Of a stretch of 64,000 bases of DNA, positions 30,115 through 40,271 are shown piece after piece. Both the position numbers and the translations under genes were made by a program. Numbering within the stretch: position 1 is the stretch's first letter; each line of letters opens with the position of its first letter. The stretch lies in assembly GCF_014650815.1 (NCBI RefSeq), contig NZ_BMVR01000001.1:186001-250000 (forward strand), in the 5' to 3' direction. The notes beneath the pieces were generated by a model that saw only the letters and a program-made list of their open reading frames with translations, had not been told where the DNA came from and did not search any database. The DNA is from Streptomyces flavofungini. GTDB lineage: Bacteria > Actinomycetota > Actinomycetes > Streptomycetales > Streptomycetaceae.

Positions 30115-31848
30115 GTGCTCATACGACTCCTGCGGACCCATCTGGATCCGTACAAGAAGCCCATCGCCTTGCTGGTGCTGCTGCAGTTCCTGCAGACCTG
30201 CGCCGCGCTCTATCTCCCCACCCTGAACGCCGACATCATCGACAACGGTGTCATCAAGGGGGACACCGGCTACATCCTGTCGTTCGGTGCCCTGATGCTG
30301 GCCGTCACCGTCGGCCAGATGGTGTGCAACATCGGCGCCGTCCTGTACGGCGCCCGCACCGCGGCCGCGGTCGGCCGGGACGTCCGGGCGGCCGTCTTCG
30401 ACCGGGTGCAGTCGTTCTCCGCGCGGGAGCTGGGCCAGTTCGGCGCGCCCACGCTGATCACGCGGACGACCAATGACGTCCAGCAGGTGCAGATGCTGGT
30501 GCTGATGGCGTTCACGCTGATGGTGTCGGCGCCGATCATGTGCGTCGGCGGCATCGTGATGGCGCTCGGCCTGGACGTGCCGCTGTCGGGCGTGCTGCTC
30601 GCCGTGGTGCCGGTGCTCGGCATCAGCGTCAGCCTGATCGTGCGCCGCCTGCGGCCGCTGTTCCGCACCATGCAGGAGCGCCTGGACACGGTGAACCGGG
30701 TCCTGCGCGAGCAGATCACCGGCAACCGCGTCATCCGCGCCTTCGTCCGCGACTCCTACGAGAAGGAGCGCTTCCGGGGCGCCAACGCCGAGCTGACCGA
30801 GGTCTCGGTGAGCACCGGCAAGCTGCTCGCGCTGATGTTCCCGATCGTCATGACGGTGGTGAACCTGTCGTCGATCGCCGTCGTCTGGTTCGGCGCGCAC
30901 CGCATCGACAGCGGCGGCATGCAGATCGGCGCGCTCACCGCGTTCCTCGCCTATCTGATGCAGATCGTCATGTCCGTCATGATGGCCACCTTCATGTTCA
31001 TGATGATCCCGCGGGCCGAGGTGTGCGCCGAGCGGATCCAGGAGGTCCTGGACACCGACACCAGCGTGGTGCCCCCGGCTGAGCCGGTGCGGGAGCTGCG
31101 CGGACACGGCCACCTGGAGCTGCGCGGCGCCGGATTCCGCTACCCCGGCGCCGAGGAGCCCGTCCTCAAGGCCATCGACCTGGTCGCGCGCCCCGGCGAG
31201 ACGACCGCCGTGATCGGGTCGACGGGCAGCGGCAAGTCGACGCTGCTCGGCCTGGTGCCGCGGCTGATGGACGTCACCGAGGGCGAGGTCCTGGTGGGCG
31301 GCGTCGACGTGGGCACCGTCGAGCCCGCGCTGCTCGCCCGCACCGTCGGGCTCGTACCGCAGAAGCCGTATCTGTTCGCCGGGACCGTGGCGAGCAATCT
31401 GCGGTACGGCAATCCGGACGCGACCGACGACGAGCTGTGGCACGCCCTTGAGGTGGCGCAGGCCAAGGAGTTCGTCGAGGGGCTCGCGGAGGGGCTCGGC
31501 GCGCCGATCGCGCAGGGCGGCACCAACGTGTCCGGCGGCCAGCGGCAGCGGCTGTCCATCGCGCGGACGCTGGTGCAGCGGCCGGAGATCTACCTCTTCG
31601 ACGACTCCTTCTCCGCGCTCGACTACGCCACCGACGCGGCGCTGCGGGCCGCGCTCACGCACGAGACCCGCGAGGCGACCGTCGTGATCGTCGCCCAGCG
31701 CGTGTCGACCATCCGGGACGCCGACCGCATCGTGGTCCTCGACGAGGGCCGGGTCGTGGGCACCGGACTCCATCACGAGCTGATGGAGAGCAACGAGACC
31801 TACCGGGAGATCGTCCTCTCCCAGCTCACGGAAGCGGAGGCCGCGTAA
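30115..31848 (+). CDS. ABC exporter half-transporter A (degenerate ATP site)
   Basis: A 577-residue type IV exporter half: six membrane helices (about residues 15-310) and a C-terminal ATPase with Walker A GSTGSGKST and signature VSGGQRQR. Walker B reads YLFDDS, with Asp where the catalytic Glu normally stands, the mark of the degenerate site in heterodimeric exporters such as TM287/288. The start is the GTG at 30115 (Val-Leu-Ile-Arg-Leu-Leu); the open frame upstream lacks coding character. Its stop overlaps the next ATG by one base (TAATG). The exported substrate is unknown. Confidence 0.88.
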   Translation: MLIRLLRTHLDPYKKPIALLVLLQFLQTCAALYLPTLNADIIDNGVIKGDTGYILSFGALMLAVTVGQMVCNIGAVLYGARTAAAVGRDVRAAVFDRVQSFSARELGQFGAPTLITRTTNDVQQVQMLVLMAFTLMVSAPIMCVGGIVMALGLDVPLSGVLLAVVPVLGISVSLIVRRLRPLFRTMQERLDTVNRVLREQITGNRVIRAFVRDSYEKERFRGANAELTEVSVSTGKLLALMFPIVMTVVNLSSIAVVWFGAHRIDSGGMQIGALTAFLAYLMQIVMSVMMATFMFMMIPRAEVCAERIQEVLDTDTSVVPPAEPVRELRGHGHLELRGAGFRYPGAEEPVLKAIDLVARPGETTAVIGSTGSGKSTLLGLVPRLMDVTEGEVLVGGVDVGTVEPALLARTVGLVPQKPYLFAGTVASNLRYGNPDATDDELWHALEVAQAKEFVEGLAEGLGAPIAQGGTNVSGGQRQRLSIARTLVQRPEIYLFDDSFSALDYATDAALRAALTHETREATVVIVAQRVSTIRDADRIVVLDEGRVVGTGLHHELMESNETYREIVLSQLTEAEAA

Positions 31849-33767
31849 TGGCCGGTCTTGGCGGACCGATGATGGGGCCGGACTCCCGGTCCATGGACTT
31901 CAAGAACTCCGGGAAACGGCTGCTCGCGCAGTTCCGGCCGGAGCGCACCACGATGTACGCGATGCTCGCGGCCGTCGTGATCAGCGTCGCCCTGTCCGTG
32001 CTCGGCCCGAAGATCCTCGGCCACGCGACCGACCTGGTGTTCGCGGGCATCGTCGGCCGGGACATGCCCGCGGGCGAGTCCAAGGCCGACGCCATCGAGC
32101 GGCTGCGCGAGCACGGCGACGGCGGCATGGCCGACATGCTGTCCGGGCTCGACTTCACGCCGGGCGAGGGCATCGACTTCGGCGCGGTCGGCTCGGTGCT
32201 GCTGTTCGCGACGGTCGCGTTCCTGGCCGCGGGCCTGATGATGGCCGTGGCGACGCGGCTCTCCAACCGGGCCATCAACCGCACCGTGTTCCGGCTGCGC
32301 GGCGACGTGCAGGCGAAGCTGTCGCGGCTGCCCCTGTCGTACTTCGACAAGCGGCAGCGCGGCGAGGTCCTGAGCCGCGCCACGAACGACATCGACAACA
32401 TCAACCAGACGCTCGGGCAGACGATGGGCCAGCTCATCAATTCGCTCCTGACCATCGTCGGCGTGCTCGCGATGATGTTCTGGATCTCCCCGCTGCTCGC
32501 CCTGGTGGCCCTGGTGACCGTGCCGCTGTCGTTCGTCGTCGCGACGAAGGTCGGCAAGCGCTCGCAGCCGCAGTTCGTGCAGCAGTGGAAGTCCACGGGC
32601 GCGATGAACGCGCACGTCGAGGAGATGTACACCGGGCACACCCTGGTGAAGGTCTTCGGCCGCCAGGAGGAGTCCGCGAAGGCCTTCGCGGAGCACAACG
32701 ACGCGCTGTACGAGGCGTCGTTCAAGGCGCAGTTCAACAGCGGCATCATGCAGCCGCTGATGTTCTTCATGTCGAACCTGAATTACGTCCTCGTGGCCGT
32801 CGTCGGCGGCCTGCGCGTCGCCTCCGGCTCGCTGTCCATCGGCGACGTGCAGGCCTTCATCCAGTACTCCCGCCAGTTCTCCATGCCGCTGACGCAGGTC
32901 GCCTCGATGGCGAACCTGATCCAGTCCGGCGTCGCCTCCGCCGAGCGGATCTTCGAACTCCTCGACGCCGAGGAGCAGGACGCGGACCCGGTGCCGGGCG
33001 AGCGTCCCGCGGATCAGCTCGGGCGCGTGGAGATGGAGCACGTCTCCTTCCGCTACGAGAAGGACAAGCCGCTCATCGAGGACCTGTCCCTGGTCGTGGA
33101 CCCGGGCCACACCGTCGCCATCGTCGGCCCCACCGGCGCGGGCAAGACGACCCTGGTGAATCTGCTCATGCGGTTCTACGAGGTCACCGGCGGGCGCATC
33201 ACCCTCGACGGGGTCGACGTGGCGCGGATGTCCCGCGACGAACTGCGCGGCGGCATCGGCATGGTGCTCCAGGACACCTGGCTGTTCGGCGGCACCATCG
33301 CGGAGAACATCGCGTACGGCGCGGCCAAGGACGTCTCGCGCGCGCAGGTCGAGGAGGCCGCGCGGGCCGCGCACGCCGACCGGTTCATCCGGACGCTGCC
33401 CGAGGGGTACGACACGGTCATCGATGACGAGGGGACCGGCGTCAGCGCCGGGGAGAAGCAGCTCATCACCATTGCCCGGGCGTTTCTGTCCGACCCGGTG
33501 ATCCTCGTCCTCGACGAGGCGACCAGTTCCGTGGACACCCGTACCGAGGTGCTCATTCAGAAGGCCATGGCTCGGCTCGCGCACGGGCGTACGTCGTTCG
33601 TCATCGCGCACCGCCTGTCGACGATCCGCGATGCGGACACCATCTTGGTCATGGAGGACGGGGCGATCGTCGAACAGGGGACGCATGACGCCCTGTTGGC
33701 GGCGGAGGGCGCGTACGCGCGGTTGTACGCCGCTCAGTTCGCGCAGGCCGTGGCGGAGGTCGACTAG
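31848..33767 (+). CDS. ABC exporter half-transporter B (consensus ATP site)
   Basis: A 639-residue partner of the preceding gene. An extra loop of roughly 45 residues between the first two membrane helices (residues about 65-110, Gly/Asp-rich) and an N-terminal MAGLGGPMMGP segment distinguish it. Walker A is GPTGAGKTT and Walker B ILVLDEATSSVD with the catalytic Glu, but the signature is SAGEKQL rather than SGGQRQ. The asymmetric residues fit a heterodimer: Walker A/B here pair with the canonical signature of subunit A at the hydrolysing site. It is translated in tandem with subunit A. Confidence 0.88.
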   Translation: MAGLGGPMMGPDSRSMDFKNSGKRLLAQFRPERTTMYAMLAAVVISVALSVLGPKILGHATDLVFAGIVGRDMPAGESKADAIERLREHGDGGMADMLSGLDFTPGEGIDFGAVGSVLLFATVAFLAAGLMMAVATRLSNRAINRTVFRLRGDVQAKLSRLPLSYFDKRQRGEVLSRATNDIDNINQTLGQTMGQLINSLLTIVGVLAMMFWISPLLALVALVTVPLSFVVATKVGKRSQPQFVQQWKSTGAMNAHVEEMYTGHTLVKVFGRQEESAKAFAEHNDALYEASFKAQFNSGIMQPLMFFMSNLNYVLVAVVGGLRVASGSLSIGDVQAFIQYSRQFSMPLTQVASMANLIQSGVASAERIFELLDAEEQDADPVPGERPADQLGRVEMEHVSFRYEKDKPLIEDLSLVVDPGHTVAIVGPTGAGKTTLVNLLMRFYEVTGGRITLDGVDVARMSRDELRGGIGMVLQDTWLFGGTIAENIAYGAAKDVSRAQVEEAARAAHADRFIRTLPEGYDTVIDDEGTGVSAGEKQLITIARAFLSDPVILVLDEATSSVDTRTEVLIQKAMARLAHGRTSFVIAHRLSTIRDADTILVMEDGAIVEQGTHDALLAAEGAYARLYAAQFAQAVAEVD

Positions 33768-33830
33768 CGCCGTCGGGGCTTGGGAGTTCTGCGCGTGCCG
33801 GTCCGGCTGTGGCTGGTCGCGCAGTTCCCC

Positions 33831-33847
33831 GCGCCCCTTTGGGGCGC
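33831..33847. terminator. Bidirectional hairpin between exporter and sigma factor genes
   Basis: GCGCCCC and GGGGCGC pair over TTT in the 92-bp gap between convergent stops. The preceding GGCTGGTCGCGCAGTTCCCC is, from memory, a very common intergenic motif of Streptomyces. Confidence 0.65.
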
Positions 33848-33859
33848 CTCCGTACCCCG

Positions 33860-35188
33860 CTAGTCCAAGTAGCCCCTGAGCTGGTCCGCGAAGGCGTGGT
33901 CCCGCAGCTTGTTGAGGGTTTTCGACTCGATCTGGCGGATGCGTTCGCGCGTGACGCCGAAGATCCTGCCGATCTCCTCCAGGGTGCGGGGCCTGCCGTC
34001 CGCCAGGCCGTAGCGGAGCTGGACGACCTTGCGTTCGCGTTCGCCGAGGGTGGAGAGGACCGCCTCCAGGTGTTCGCGCAGGAGCAGGAACGCCGCGGAC
34101 TCCACGGGGCTCGTCGCGTCGCCGTCCTCGATGAGGTCGCCGAGCGCCACGTCGTCCTCCTCGCCCACGGGCGCGTGCAGCGACACCGGTTCCTGGGCCA
34201 GGCGCAGGACCTCGCTGACGCGTTCGTGCGGCAGGTCCAGGTGGGCGGCGACCTCTTCGGGCGTCGGTTCGCAGCCGCGCTCCTGGAGCATGCGGCGCTG
34301 GACGCGGACGACGCGGTTGATGAGTTCGACGACGTGCACGGGTACGCGGATGGTGCGGGCCTGGTCGGCGAGGGCGCGGGACATGGCCTGGCGGATCCAC
34401 CAGGTGGCGTACGTCGAGAACTTGTAGCCGCGGGCGTAGTCGAACTTCTCCACCGCCCTGATCAGGCCGAGGTTGCCCTCCTGGACGAGGTCGAGCATGG
34501 TCAGGCCGCGGCCCACGTACCGCTTGGCGACGGAGACGACCAGGCGCAGGTTGGCCTCGATGAGGCGGCGCTTGGCCATCCGGCCCAGCACGACGAGCTT
34601 GTCCAGGTCGAGGGCGAGCTGGGAGTCCAGGTCGGGGGTGCCCGCCAGTTTCTCCTCGGCGAACAGGCCCGCCTCGACGCCGCGCGCGAGCTCGACCTCG
34701 TCGGCGGCGGTGAGCAGGGGTATGCGGCCGATCTCGCGCAGGTACTGGCGGAACAGGTCGGACGAGGGGCCGCTGGTGTCGGCGCGGCTGCTGCGGGGGC
34801 TCGGCACCTCGACGACCTCGACGACCTCCTCGGGCTGCTGCTCGGGGGCCTGCTCGACGGGCTCGGGCAGTTCCGGATGGAGCGGCGCGTGGCCCTGCGG
34901 CGGCACCACCGCCGCGATGACGTCGGTGTCCACCGCCGCGGCCACGGGCGCGGCGGTGTCGGTCTCGGTGAGGGTCTGGGTCTGCACGGGGGCGACCTCC
35001 AGGGTGATCGCTGCCGCGGGGGACGGCAGCGGTACAGCGGGACCGGCGTCGACGGCCTCGCCGCTGTCCGTCCCGAACACGATGTGTGGAACCGCGGGAA
35101 TGTCGGACCCGCTGTCTGCTGCGGGCCGGCCGCGCTCCGAGGACTCAGGCACCGCACCCCAGTGTGGAGTACGACACACGGCCGCCAC
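33860..35188 (-). CDS. hrdA: Principal-type sigma-70 factor, HrdA-like
   Basis: A 442-residue group 1/2 sigma factor. After a poorly conserved acidic N-terminus (residues 1-140) come region 1.2 ([16 protein letters not shown]), region 2 with the -10-recognising [14 protein letters not shown], region 3 and region 4.2 with the helix-turn-helix [22 protein letters not shown]. It is shorter than HrdB-type primary factors. Position next to dnaG on the same strand matches hrdA in S. coelicolor as I recall, which is the basis for the name; hrdC or hrdD is less likely. The GTG start at 35188 has no obvious ribosome site, so the first 30-40 residues may not be translated. HrdA is dispensable in S. coelicolor. 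Confidence 0.82.
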   Translation of the reverse strand: MAAVCRTPHWGAVPESSERGRPAADSGSDIPAVPHIVFGTDSGEAVDAGPAVPLPSPAAAITLEVAPVQTQTLTETDTAAPVAAAVDTDVIAAVVPPQGHAPLHPELPEPVEQAPEQQPEEVVEVVEVPSPRSSRADTSGPSSDLFRQYLREIGRIPLLTAADEVELARGVEAGLFAEEKLAGTPDLDSQLALDLDKLVVLGRMAKRRLIEANLRLVVSVAKRYVGRGLTMLDLVQEGNLGLIRAVEKFDYARGYKFSTYATWWIRQAMSRALADQARTIRVPVHVVELINRVVRVQRRMLQERGCEPTPEEVAAHLDLPHERVSEVLRLAQEPVSLHAPVGEEDDVALGDLIEDGDATSPVESAAFLLLREHLEAVLSTLGERERKVVQLRYGLADGRPRTLEEIGRIFGVTRERIRQIESKTLNKLRDHAFADQLRGYLD

Positions 35189-35360
35189 GAGGGGCGTGCG
35201 GGGACTTTTTGAGTCCGGTGCGTGACCAGGTGGTTACCCGACGGGTATCCGGCCCTGGCCGTGCCATGCGGCCCGTCGTGGGGTCCCCCCTGTTCTTCAA
35301 GAGCTCGGGGGAGTTCGAGGACGGGCCCGCGGGGCGACAGCCGCCCACCGGGCCGGTGGG

Positions 35361-37265
35361 CTAGAGCGCCGCCGCGCCCTGCTCCCGCAGCGCACGCCCG
35401 TACTGCTGCAGCACCCACAACTCGTTCTGCACGGCGGACAACCGCTCCGGATCCCCGTGGCTCCCCGCGAGCCGGGCGAACGTGCCCTGGACGTCACGGA
35501 CCCGCCGGTCCACCGCACGCAGCCGCACCTGGACGAGCTGCTCCCCCGCGTACATCTCGTCCACCGTGCGGCGCATGATCGCCTCCACGGCCAGCTCCGT
35601 GACCATGGCGCGCACCGCGTCGTCGGGGGCGGCGTCACGGACCCGGACCAGATAGTCCTGCGGGTCCTGGATGCCGAACTCGGCGCCGCCCGCGTCGAGG
35701 ATGGCCTGGCGCACGGCGGCGTAGGGCGCGGCGGTGAACTCGTCGACGCCGTACGCGTCGAAGGCCGGGGAGACCAGGTTCGGGTGCTGGAGGGCGAGCT
35801 TGAGGAGCTCGCGCTCCGTGGCGTACACCGGGTTGCGCAGGTTCAGGGCGGGGCCCGCGGGGCCCTGCCGGACGGCCGGGGCGGGTCCCTGCGGGGCGGC
35901 GCCGCGCTGCGGGACGGGGCCCTTGCCGCCCCGGTCGCGCGCCCAGCGGGCGAGCTGCGCGACGCGCTTGACGACGAACTGGGTGTCGAGGATGCCGAGC
36001 ATGCCCGCGAGCTGCACGGCGACCTCGTGCTGGGCGCCGGTGTTCTTGATGCGGGCGACGACGGGCGCGGCCTCGTCCAGGGCGGCGGCACGGCCCGCGG
36101 GGGTCTCCAGGTCGTACCGGGCGACGATCTGGCGGAGCGCGAACTCGAACAGCGGGGTGCGGGGCTGGACGAGGTCGGCGACCGCCGCGTCACCCTTGGC
36201 GAGGCGCAGGTCGCAGGGGTCCATGCCGTCGGGGGCGATGGCGATGTACGTCTCGGCGGCGAACTTCTGGTCGTCCTCAAAGGCGCGCAGGGCCGCCTTC
36301 TGGCCGGCCGCGTCGCCGTCGAAGGTGAAGATCACCCGGGCGGAGCCGTTGTCCATGAGCAGGCGCCGAAGGATCTTGATGTGGTCGCCGCCGAAGGCCG
36401 TGCCGCAGGTCGCGATGGCGGTGGTGACGCCCGCGAGGTGGCAGGCCATGACGTCGGTGTAGCCCTCGACGACGACGGCGCGGCTGGCCTTGGCGATGTC
36501 CTTCTTGGCGAGGTCGATGCCGTACAGGACCTGGGACTTCTTGTAGACCGGGGTCTCGGGCGTGTTCAGGTACTTCGGGCCGTTGTCGTCGTCGCGGAGC
36601 CTGCGGGCACCGAAGCCGACGACCTCGCCGCCGATGTCGCGGATCGGCCACATCAGGCGGCCGCGGAAGCGGTCGATGGGGCCGCGGCGGCCGTCCTGGG
36701 AGAGCCCGGAGAGGATCAGTTCCTTGTCCGTGAAGCCCTTGCCGCGCAGGAAGCGGGTGAGGTGGTCCCAGCCCGCCGGGCTGTAGCCCACGCCGAAGTG
36801 CGCGGCGGCGGCCTGGTCGAAGCCGCGCTCGGCGAGGAACTTGCGGCCGATCTCGGCTTCGGGGGACTCCAGCTGGGCGCTGTAGAAGTCGGCGGCGGCC
36901 TTGTGGGCCTCGATCAGGCGGATGCGTTCGCCGCGCTGGTGGGACGGGTTGTACCCGCCCTCCTCGTAACGCAGCGTGATGCCCGCCTTGCCGGCGAGGC
37001 GCTCCACCGCCTCGGAGAAGGTCAGGTGGTCGACCTTCATCACGAAGGTGAGGGTGTCGCCGCCCTCCTGGCAGCCGAAGCAGTGGAACAGGCCCTTGCT
37101 GGGGCTGACCTGGAACGACGGCGACTTCTCGTCGTGGAAGGGGCAGAGGCCCTTGAGGTTGCCGCCGCCCGCGTTGCGCAGTTGGAGGTACTCGGACACG
37201 ACGGCGTCGATCGGGACCGCGTCCCGAACCGCCTTCACGTCCTCGTCATTGATCCGTCCAGCCAC
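35361..37265 (-). CDS. dnaG: DNA primase DnaG
   Basis: A 634-residue primase that synthesises RNA primers at the replication fork. The N-terminal zinc-binding CHC2 motif is visible (Cys41-x2-His44 and Cys62-x2-Cys65), followed by the RNA-polymerase domain with the Toprim acids (VVEGYTDVMA and FTFDGDAAGQKAA), and a divergent C-terminal helicase-interacting domain after an Ala/Pro/Gln/Gly-rich linker (about residues 440-475). All catalytic motifs look intact. The start is the ATG at 37265. The sigma gene lies 172 bases downstream on the same strand, reminiscent of the macromolecular-synthesis pairing of primase and sigma genes. Confidence 0.96.
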   Translation of the reverse strand: MAGRINDEDVKAVRDAVPIDAVVSEYLQLRNAGGGNLKGLCPFHDEKSPSFQVSPSKGLFHCFGCQEGGDTLTFVMKVDHLTFSEAVERLAGKAGITLRYEEGGYNPSHQRGERIRLIEAHKAAADFYSAQLESPEAEIGRKFLAERGFDQAAAAHFGVGYSPAGWDHLTRFLRGKGFTDKELILSGLSQDGRRGPIDRFRGRLMWPIRDIGGEVVGFGARRLRDDDNGPKYLNTPETPVYKKSQVLYGIDLAKKDIAKASRAVVVEGYTDVMACHLAGVTTAIATCGTAFGGDHIKILRRLLMDNGSARVIFTFDGDAAGQKAALRAFEDDQKFAAETYIAIAPDGMDPCDLRLAKGDAAVADLVQPRTPLFEFALRQIVARYDLETPAGRAAALDEAAPVVARIKNTGAQHEVAVQLAGMLGILDTQFVVKRVAQLARWARDRGGKGPVPQRGAAPQGPAPAVRQGPAGPALNLRNPVYATERELLKLALQHPNLVSPAFDAYGVDEFTAAPYAAVRQAILDAGGAEFGIQDPQDYLVRVRDAAPDDAVRAMVTELAVEAIMRRTVDEMYAGEQLVQVRLRAVDRRVRDVQGTFARLAGSHGDPERLSAVQNELWVLQQYGRALREQGAAAL

Positions 37266-37397
37266 GCGGGAATTCTACGGCCAGGCGACGACACTCCAGG
37301 TGCCGCCGTGGGCGGCGGTCGGCCCGCGGCCTCGCCCCCGGCCGTCACACTGGCCGAAACTCGTCGCTCTTCCCCTCACTCCAGCGTCACTCCAGCC

Positions 37398-38660
37398 TCA
37401 CTCCAGAAGCGACGTGAGGGGTCGGGACGGGTCGGAGAGGGCCTCCTGGTCGGGGCGGGCGCCGCGGCGGATGAGCTCCTGAACGGACTCGGTGACGTCC
37501 CACACATTCACGTTCATGCCCGCGAGCACCTGGCCCTCGCGGAGCCAGAACGCGATGAACTCGCGCTTGGCCGCGTCGCCGCGGATCACCACTTGGTCGT
37601 ACGAGCCCGGGGGCGCCCAGCCCGAGTACTCCAGGCCGAGGTCGTACTGGTCGGAGAAGAAGTACGGCACGCGGTCGTACGTGACGTCGCGGCCGAGCAT
37701 GGCGCGGGCGGCGGCCGGGCCGCCGTTGAGGGCGTTGGCCCAGTGCTCGACGCGCAGCCGGGTGTCGAAGAGGGCGTGGTGGACGGCGGCCACGTCACCG
37801 GCCGCGTAGATGTCGGGGTCGGAGGTGCGCAGGGACGCGTCGACGGCGATGCCGCCGCCCTCCGAGCGGTCCACCAGGGCCAGGCCCGCGGACTCGGCGA
37901 GCGCGGTGCGCGGGGCGGCGCCGATGGCGGCGAGCACGTCGTGCGCCGGGTGCTCCTCGCCGTCGTCGGTACGGGCGGCGAGGACCATGCCGTCCTGGCC
38001 GGTGATCTCGGTGAGGCGGGCGCCGAAGTGGAAGCGGACGCCGTGCTCGGCGTGCAGGTCGGCGAACATCTGGCCGATCTCCGGGCCGAGGACGGCGTGC
38101 AGCGGCGACGGCTCGGGCTCGACGACGGTGACCTCCGCGCCGTACTCCCGCGCGGCCGCGGCGACTTCGAGGCCGATCCAGCCCGCGCCCGCGATCACCA
38201 GATGGCCGTTGTCGCGGCCGAGCGCGGCCAGCACGTGCCGCAGCCGGTCGGCGTGCGCGAGGCGGCGCAGGTGGTGCACGCCCGCGAGGTCGGTGCCGGG
38301 GACGTCCAGGCGGCGCGGCTCGGCGCCGGTGGCGAGGAGCAGCTTGTCGTAGCGGATGACGGCGCCGTCGCCGAGGCGGACGGTGTGCGCGGCGCGGTCT
38401 ATGGCGACGACGGTCTGGCCCAGGTGCAGCTCGACGTCGGAGCTCGCGTACCACCCGGGTTCGTGCACGAAGACGCTGTCGCGGTCCTCCTTGCCGAGGA
38501 GGTAGCCCTTGGACAGCGGCGGCCGTTCATAGGGGTGGTCGCGCTCGTCGCCGATGAGGATCACCCGGCCGGTGAAGCCCTCGGCCCGGAGCGTCTCGGC
38601 CGCTTTCGCGCCCGCGAGGCCCCCTCCGACGATGACGAACGTCTGATCCGCGTCGACCAC
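37398..38660 (-). CDS. FAD-dependent ferredoxin-reductase-like oxidoreductase
   Basis: A 420-residue two-dinucleotide-fold flavoprotein. The FAD loop VIVGGGLAGAKAAE starts at residue 9, the NAD loop IAGAGWIGLEVAAAARE lies near 155, and the FAD-binding YAAGDVA near 285; the C-terminal domain matches the reductase-C dimerisation domain of putidaredoxin-reductase/BphA4-like enzymes. It should pass electrons from NAD(P)H to a ferredoxin or Rieske partner; no such partner is adjacent. The start is the ATG at 38660 with GAGG a short distance upstream. It lies 132 bases upstream of dnaG on the same strand. Confidence 0.88.
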   Translation of the reverse strand: MVDADQTFVIVGGGLAGAKAAETLRAEGFTGRVILIGDERDHPYERPPLSKGYLLGKEDRDSVFVHEPGWYASSDVELHLGQTVVAIDRAAHTVRLGDGAVIRYDKLLLATGAEPRRLDVPGTDLAGVHHLRRLAHADRLRHVLAALGRDNGHLVIAGAGWIGLEVAAAAREYGAEVTVVEPEPSPLHAVLGPEIGQMFADLHAEHGVRFHFGARLTEITGQDGMVLAARTDDGEEHPAHDVLAAIGAAPRTALAESAGLALVDRSEGGGIAVDASLRTSDPDIYAAGDVAAVHHALFDTRLRVEHWANALNGGPAAARAMLGRDVTYDRVPYFFSDQYDLGLEYSGWAPPGSYDQVVIRGDAAKREFIAFWLREGQVLAGMNVNVWDVTESVQELIRRGARPDQEALSDPSRPLTSLLE

Positions 38661-38838
38661 TTGATGCCTCCTCGAAACCTTCAGCTCATGGGAGCGTCCC
38701 GCACGGAGCGTGAGGACGGAAGGGGGTGCGCGGCCCCCTGGCCACTTTCCGTCACGCCCCCTTTGCGCCTAAACCGGCGCCGCTCTCGCGGAACTGGTTA
38801 CTCACCGTTTCGGTTCCTCAACCTATGGGTTGCGCTGG

Positions 38839-40164
38839 TCATTGCCTAGGACGACCGCCTGTGAGCCGGAGGTGCAGGGACCGTGCCGCGGCGTCCGTGA
38901 GGGACGCGATCTGGTCGATGACGACGCGCTGGGCCGCGCGGTCGTCGGTCGCCGCGTCGTACAGCGCGCGGAACTGCGGGTCGAGGCCCTCGGGGGCGCG
39001 GGCGGTGAGGGCGGCGGCGAGTTCGGCGACGACGACGCGCTGATCGGCGCGGAGCCGCTCCTGGGCGGGGCGCTGCATCACGTAACGGTCAGCGACGGCC
39101 TTGAGGACCGCGCACTCCAGGCGGGTGGCGCGGGGGACGACGAGTTCGGCGGCGTACCGGGTGAGCGGACCGGTGCCGTACCGCTCCCGGGTGGCGCTCT
39201 CCGCGGCGAGGCAGAAGCGCCCGATGAGCTGGCTGGTGGCGTCCTTGAGCCGGGCCTGGGCGACGGCGGACCCGTCGTAGCCGTGCGGCCACCACTCCTG
39301 CTCCTGAAGCCGGTCGAGGGCTTCGGCCAGCTCCTCGGGATCGGTGTCCTGCGCCACGTACCGTCCGACGGCGACGGCGAAGACGTCCTGCCGTTCGGGC
39401 TCGGCGTGCAGCAGGTTCGGGTCGAGGTGCCCGGCGTGCAGACCGTCCTCGACGTCGTGCACCGAGTACGCGACGTCGTCCGACCAGTCCATGATCTGCG
39501 CCTCGAAGCAGGTGCGGTGCCCGGAGCCGGGATGGGCCGGAGCCTCCTTGCGCACCCAGTCGAAGACCGGCCGGTCGTCCTCGTACACCCCGAACTTCAC
39601 CGAAGACGGGTCGGTCGGATGGGACCCGCGCGGCCACGGGTACTTGGTGGCGGCGTCGAGTGCGGCACGCGTGAGGTTGAGCCCCACGCTGACCAGCTCA
39701 CCGTCCCTTCCCCCCGGCATGAACCGCTTCGGCTCGATCCGGGTGAGCAGCCGCAGCGACTGGGCGTTCCCCTCGAACCCCCCGCACCCCTGCGCGACTT
39801 CGTTGAGCGCCTGCTCCCCGTTGTGCCCGAACGGCGGGTGCCCGAGGTCGTGCGACAGGCACGCGGTCTCCACCAGATCCGGGTCGCACCCGAGCGCCGC
39901 CCCCAGCTCCCGGCCGACCTGCGCGCACTCCAACGAGTGCGTGAGCCGCGTCCGCGCGCTGGCGTCCCACGCCTGGCTCTTGGCACCGGGCGTCACGACC
40001 TGCGTCTTGCCCGCGAGCCGCCGCAGCGCGCCCGAATGCAGCACCCGCGCCCGATCCCGCTGAAAGTCCGTACGCCCCTGCCGTTTGTCGGGCTCGGGCG
40101 CCCAGCGCTCGACAGCTGCCTCGTCGTAGAAAACGGTGTGCGGGTGCGGTGCGGTGCCTTCCAT
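38839..40164 (-). CDS. dgt: Deoxyguanosinetriphosphate triphosphohydrolase-like protein
   Basis: A 441-residue HD-superfamily dNTP triphosphohydrolase. The metal ligands are visible as His in [15 protein letters not shown], the His-Asp pair in [16 protein letters not shown] and a later Asp in [13 protein letters not shown]. The family hydrolyses dNTPs to deoxynucleosides and triphosphate, adjusting nucleotide pools. The start is the ATG at 40164; the frame stays open for another 2.3 kb upstream purely by base composition, passing through unrelated genes. It lies next to primase in many actinobacteria. Its stop is 178 bases from the oxidoreductase start. Confidence 0.92.
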   Translation of the reverse strand: MEGTAPHPHTVFYDEAAVERWAPEPDKRQGRTDFQRDRARVLHSGALRRLAGKTQVVTPGAKSQAWDASARTRLTHSLECAQVGRELGAALGCDPDLVETACLSHDLGHPPFGHNGEQALNEVAQGCGGFEGNAQSLRLLTRIEPKRFMPGGRDGELVSVGLNLTRAALDAATKYPWPRGSHPTDPSSVKFGVYEDDRPVFDWVRKEAPAHPGSGHRTCFEAQIMDWSDDVAYSVHDVEDGLHAGHLDPNLLHAEPERQDVFAVAVGRYVAQDTDPEELAEALDRLQEQEWWPHGYDGSAVAQARLKDATSQLIGRFCLAAESATRERYGTGPLTRYAAELVVPRATRLECAVLKAVADRYVMQRPAQERLRADQRVVVAELAAALTARAPEGLDPQFRALYDAATDDRAAQRVVIDQIASLTDAAARSLHLRLTGGRPRQ

Positions 40165-40199
40165 GCACCGACAGTAGACGGCGTGGGGGGCGGGGTGCG

Positions 40200-40271
40200 C
40201 GGGGGCCTGGCGGCGGGGGCCGGGTCGGGGGGCGGCCGGGGGCCGGGTCGGGGGGCGGCCGGGGGCCGGGG
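40200..40271. repeat. G-rich tandem repeat between dgt and the chelatase-like gene
   Basis: A unit close to GGCCGGGTCGGGGGGCGGCC recurs about two and a half times with runs of five to six guanines on the + strand. It could form G-quadruplexes in the 107-bp spacer between these co-oriented genes. Confidence 0.6.
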
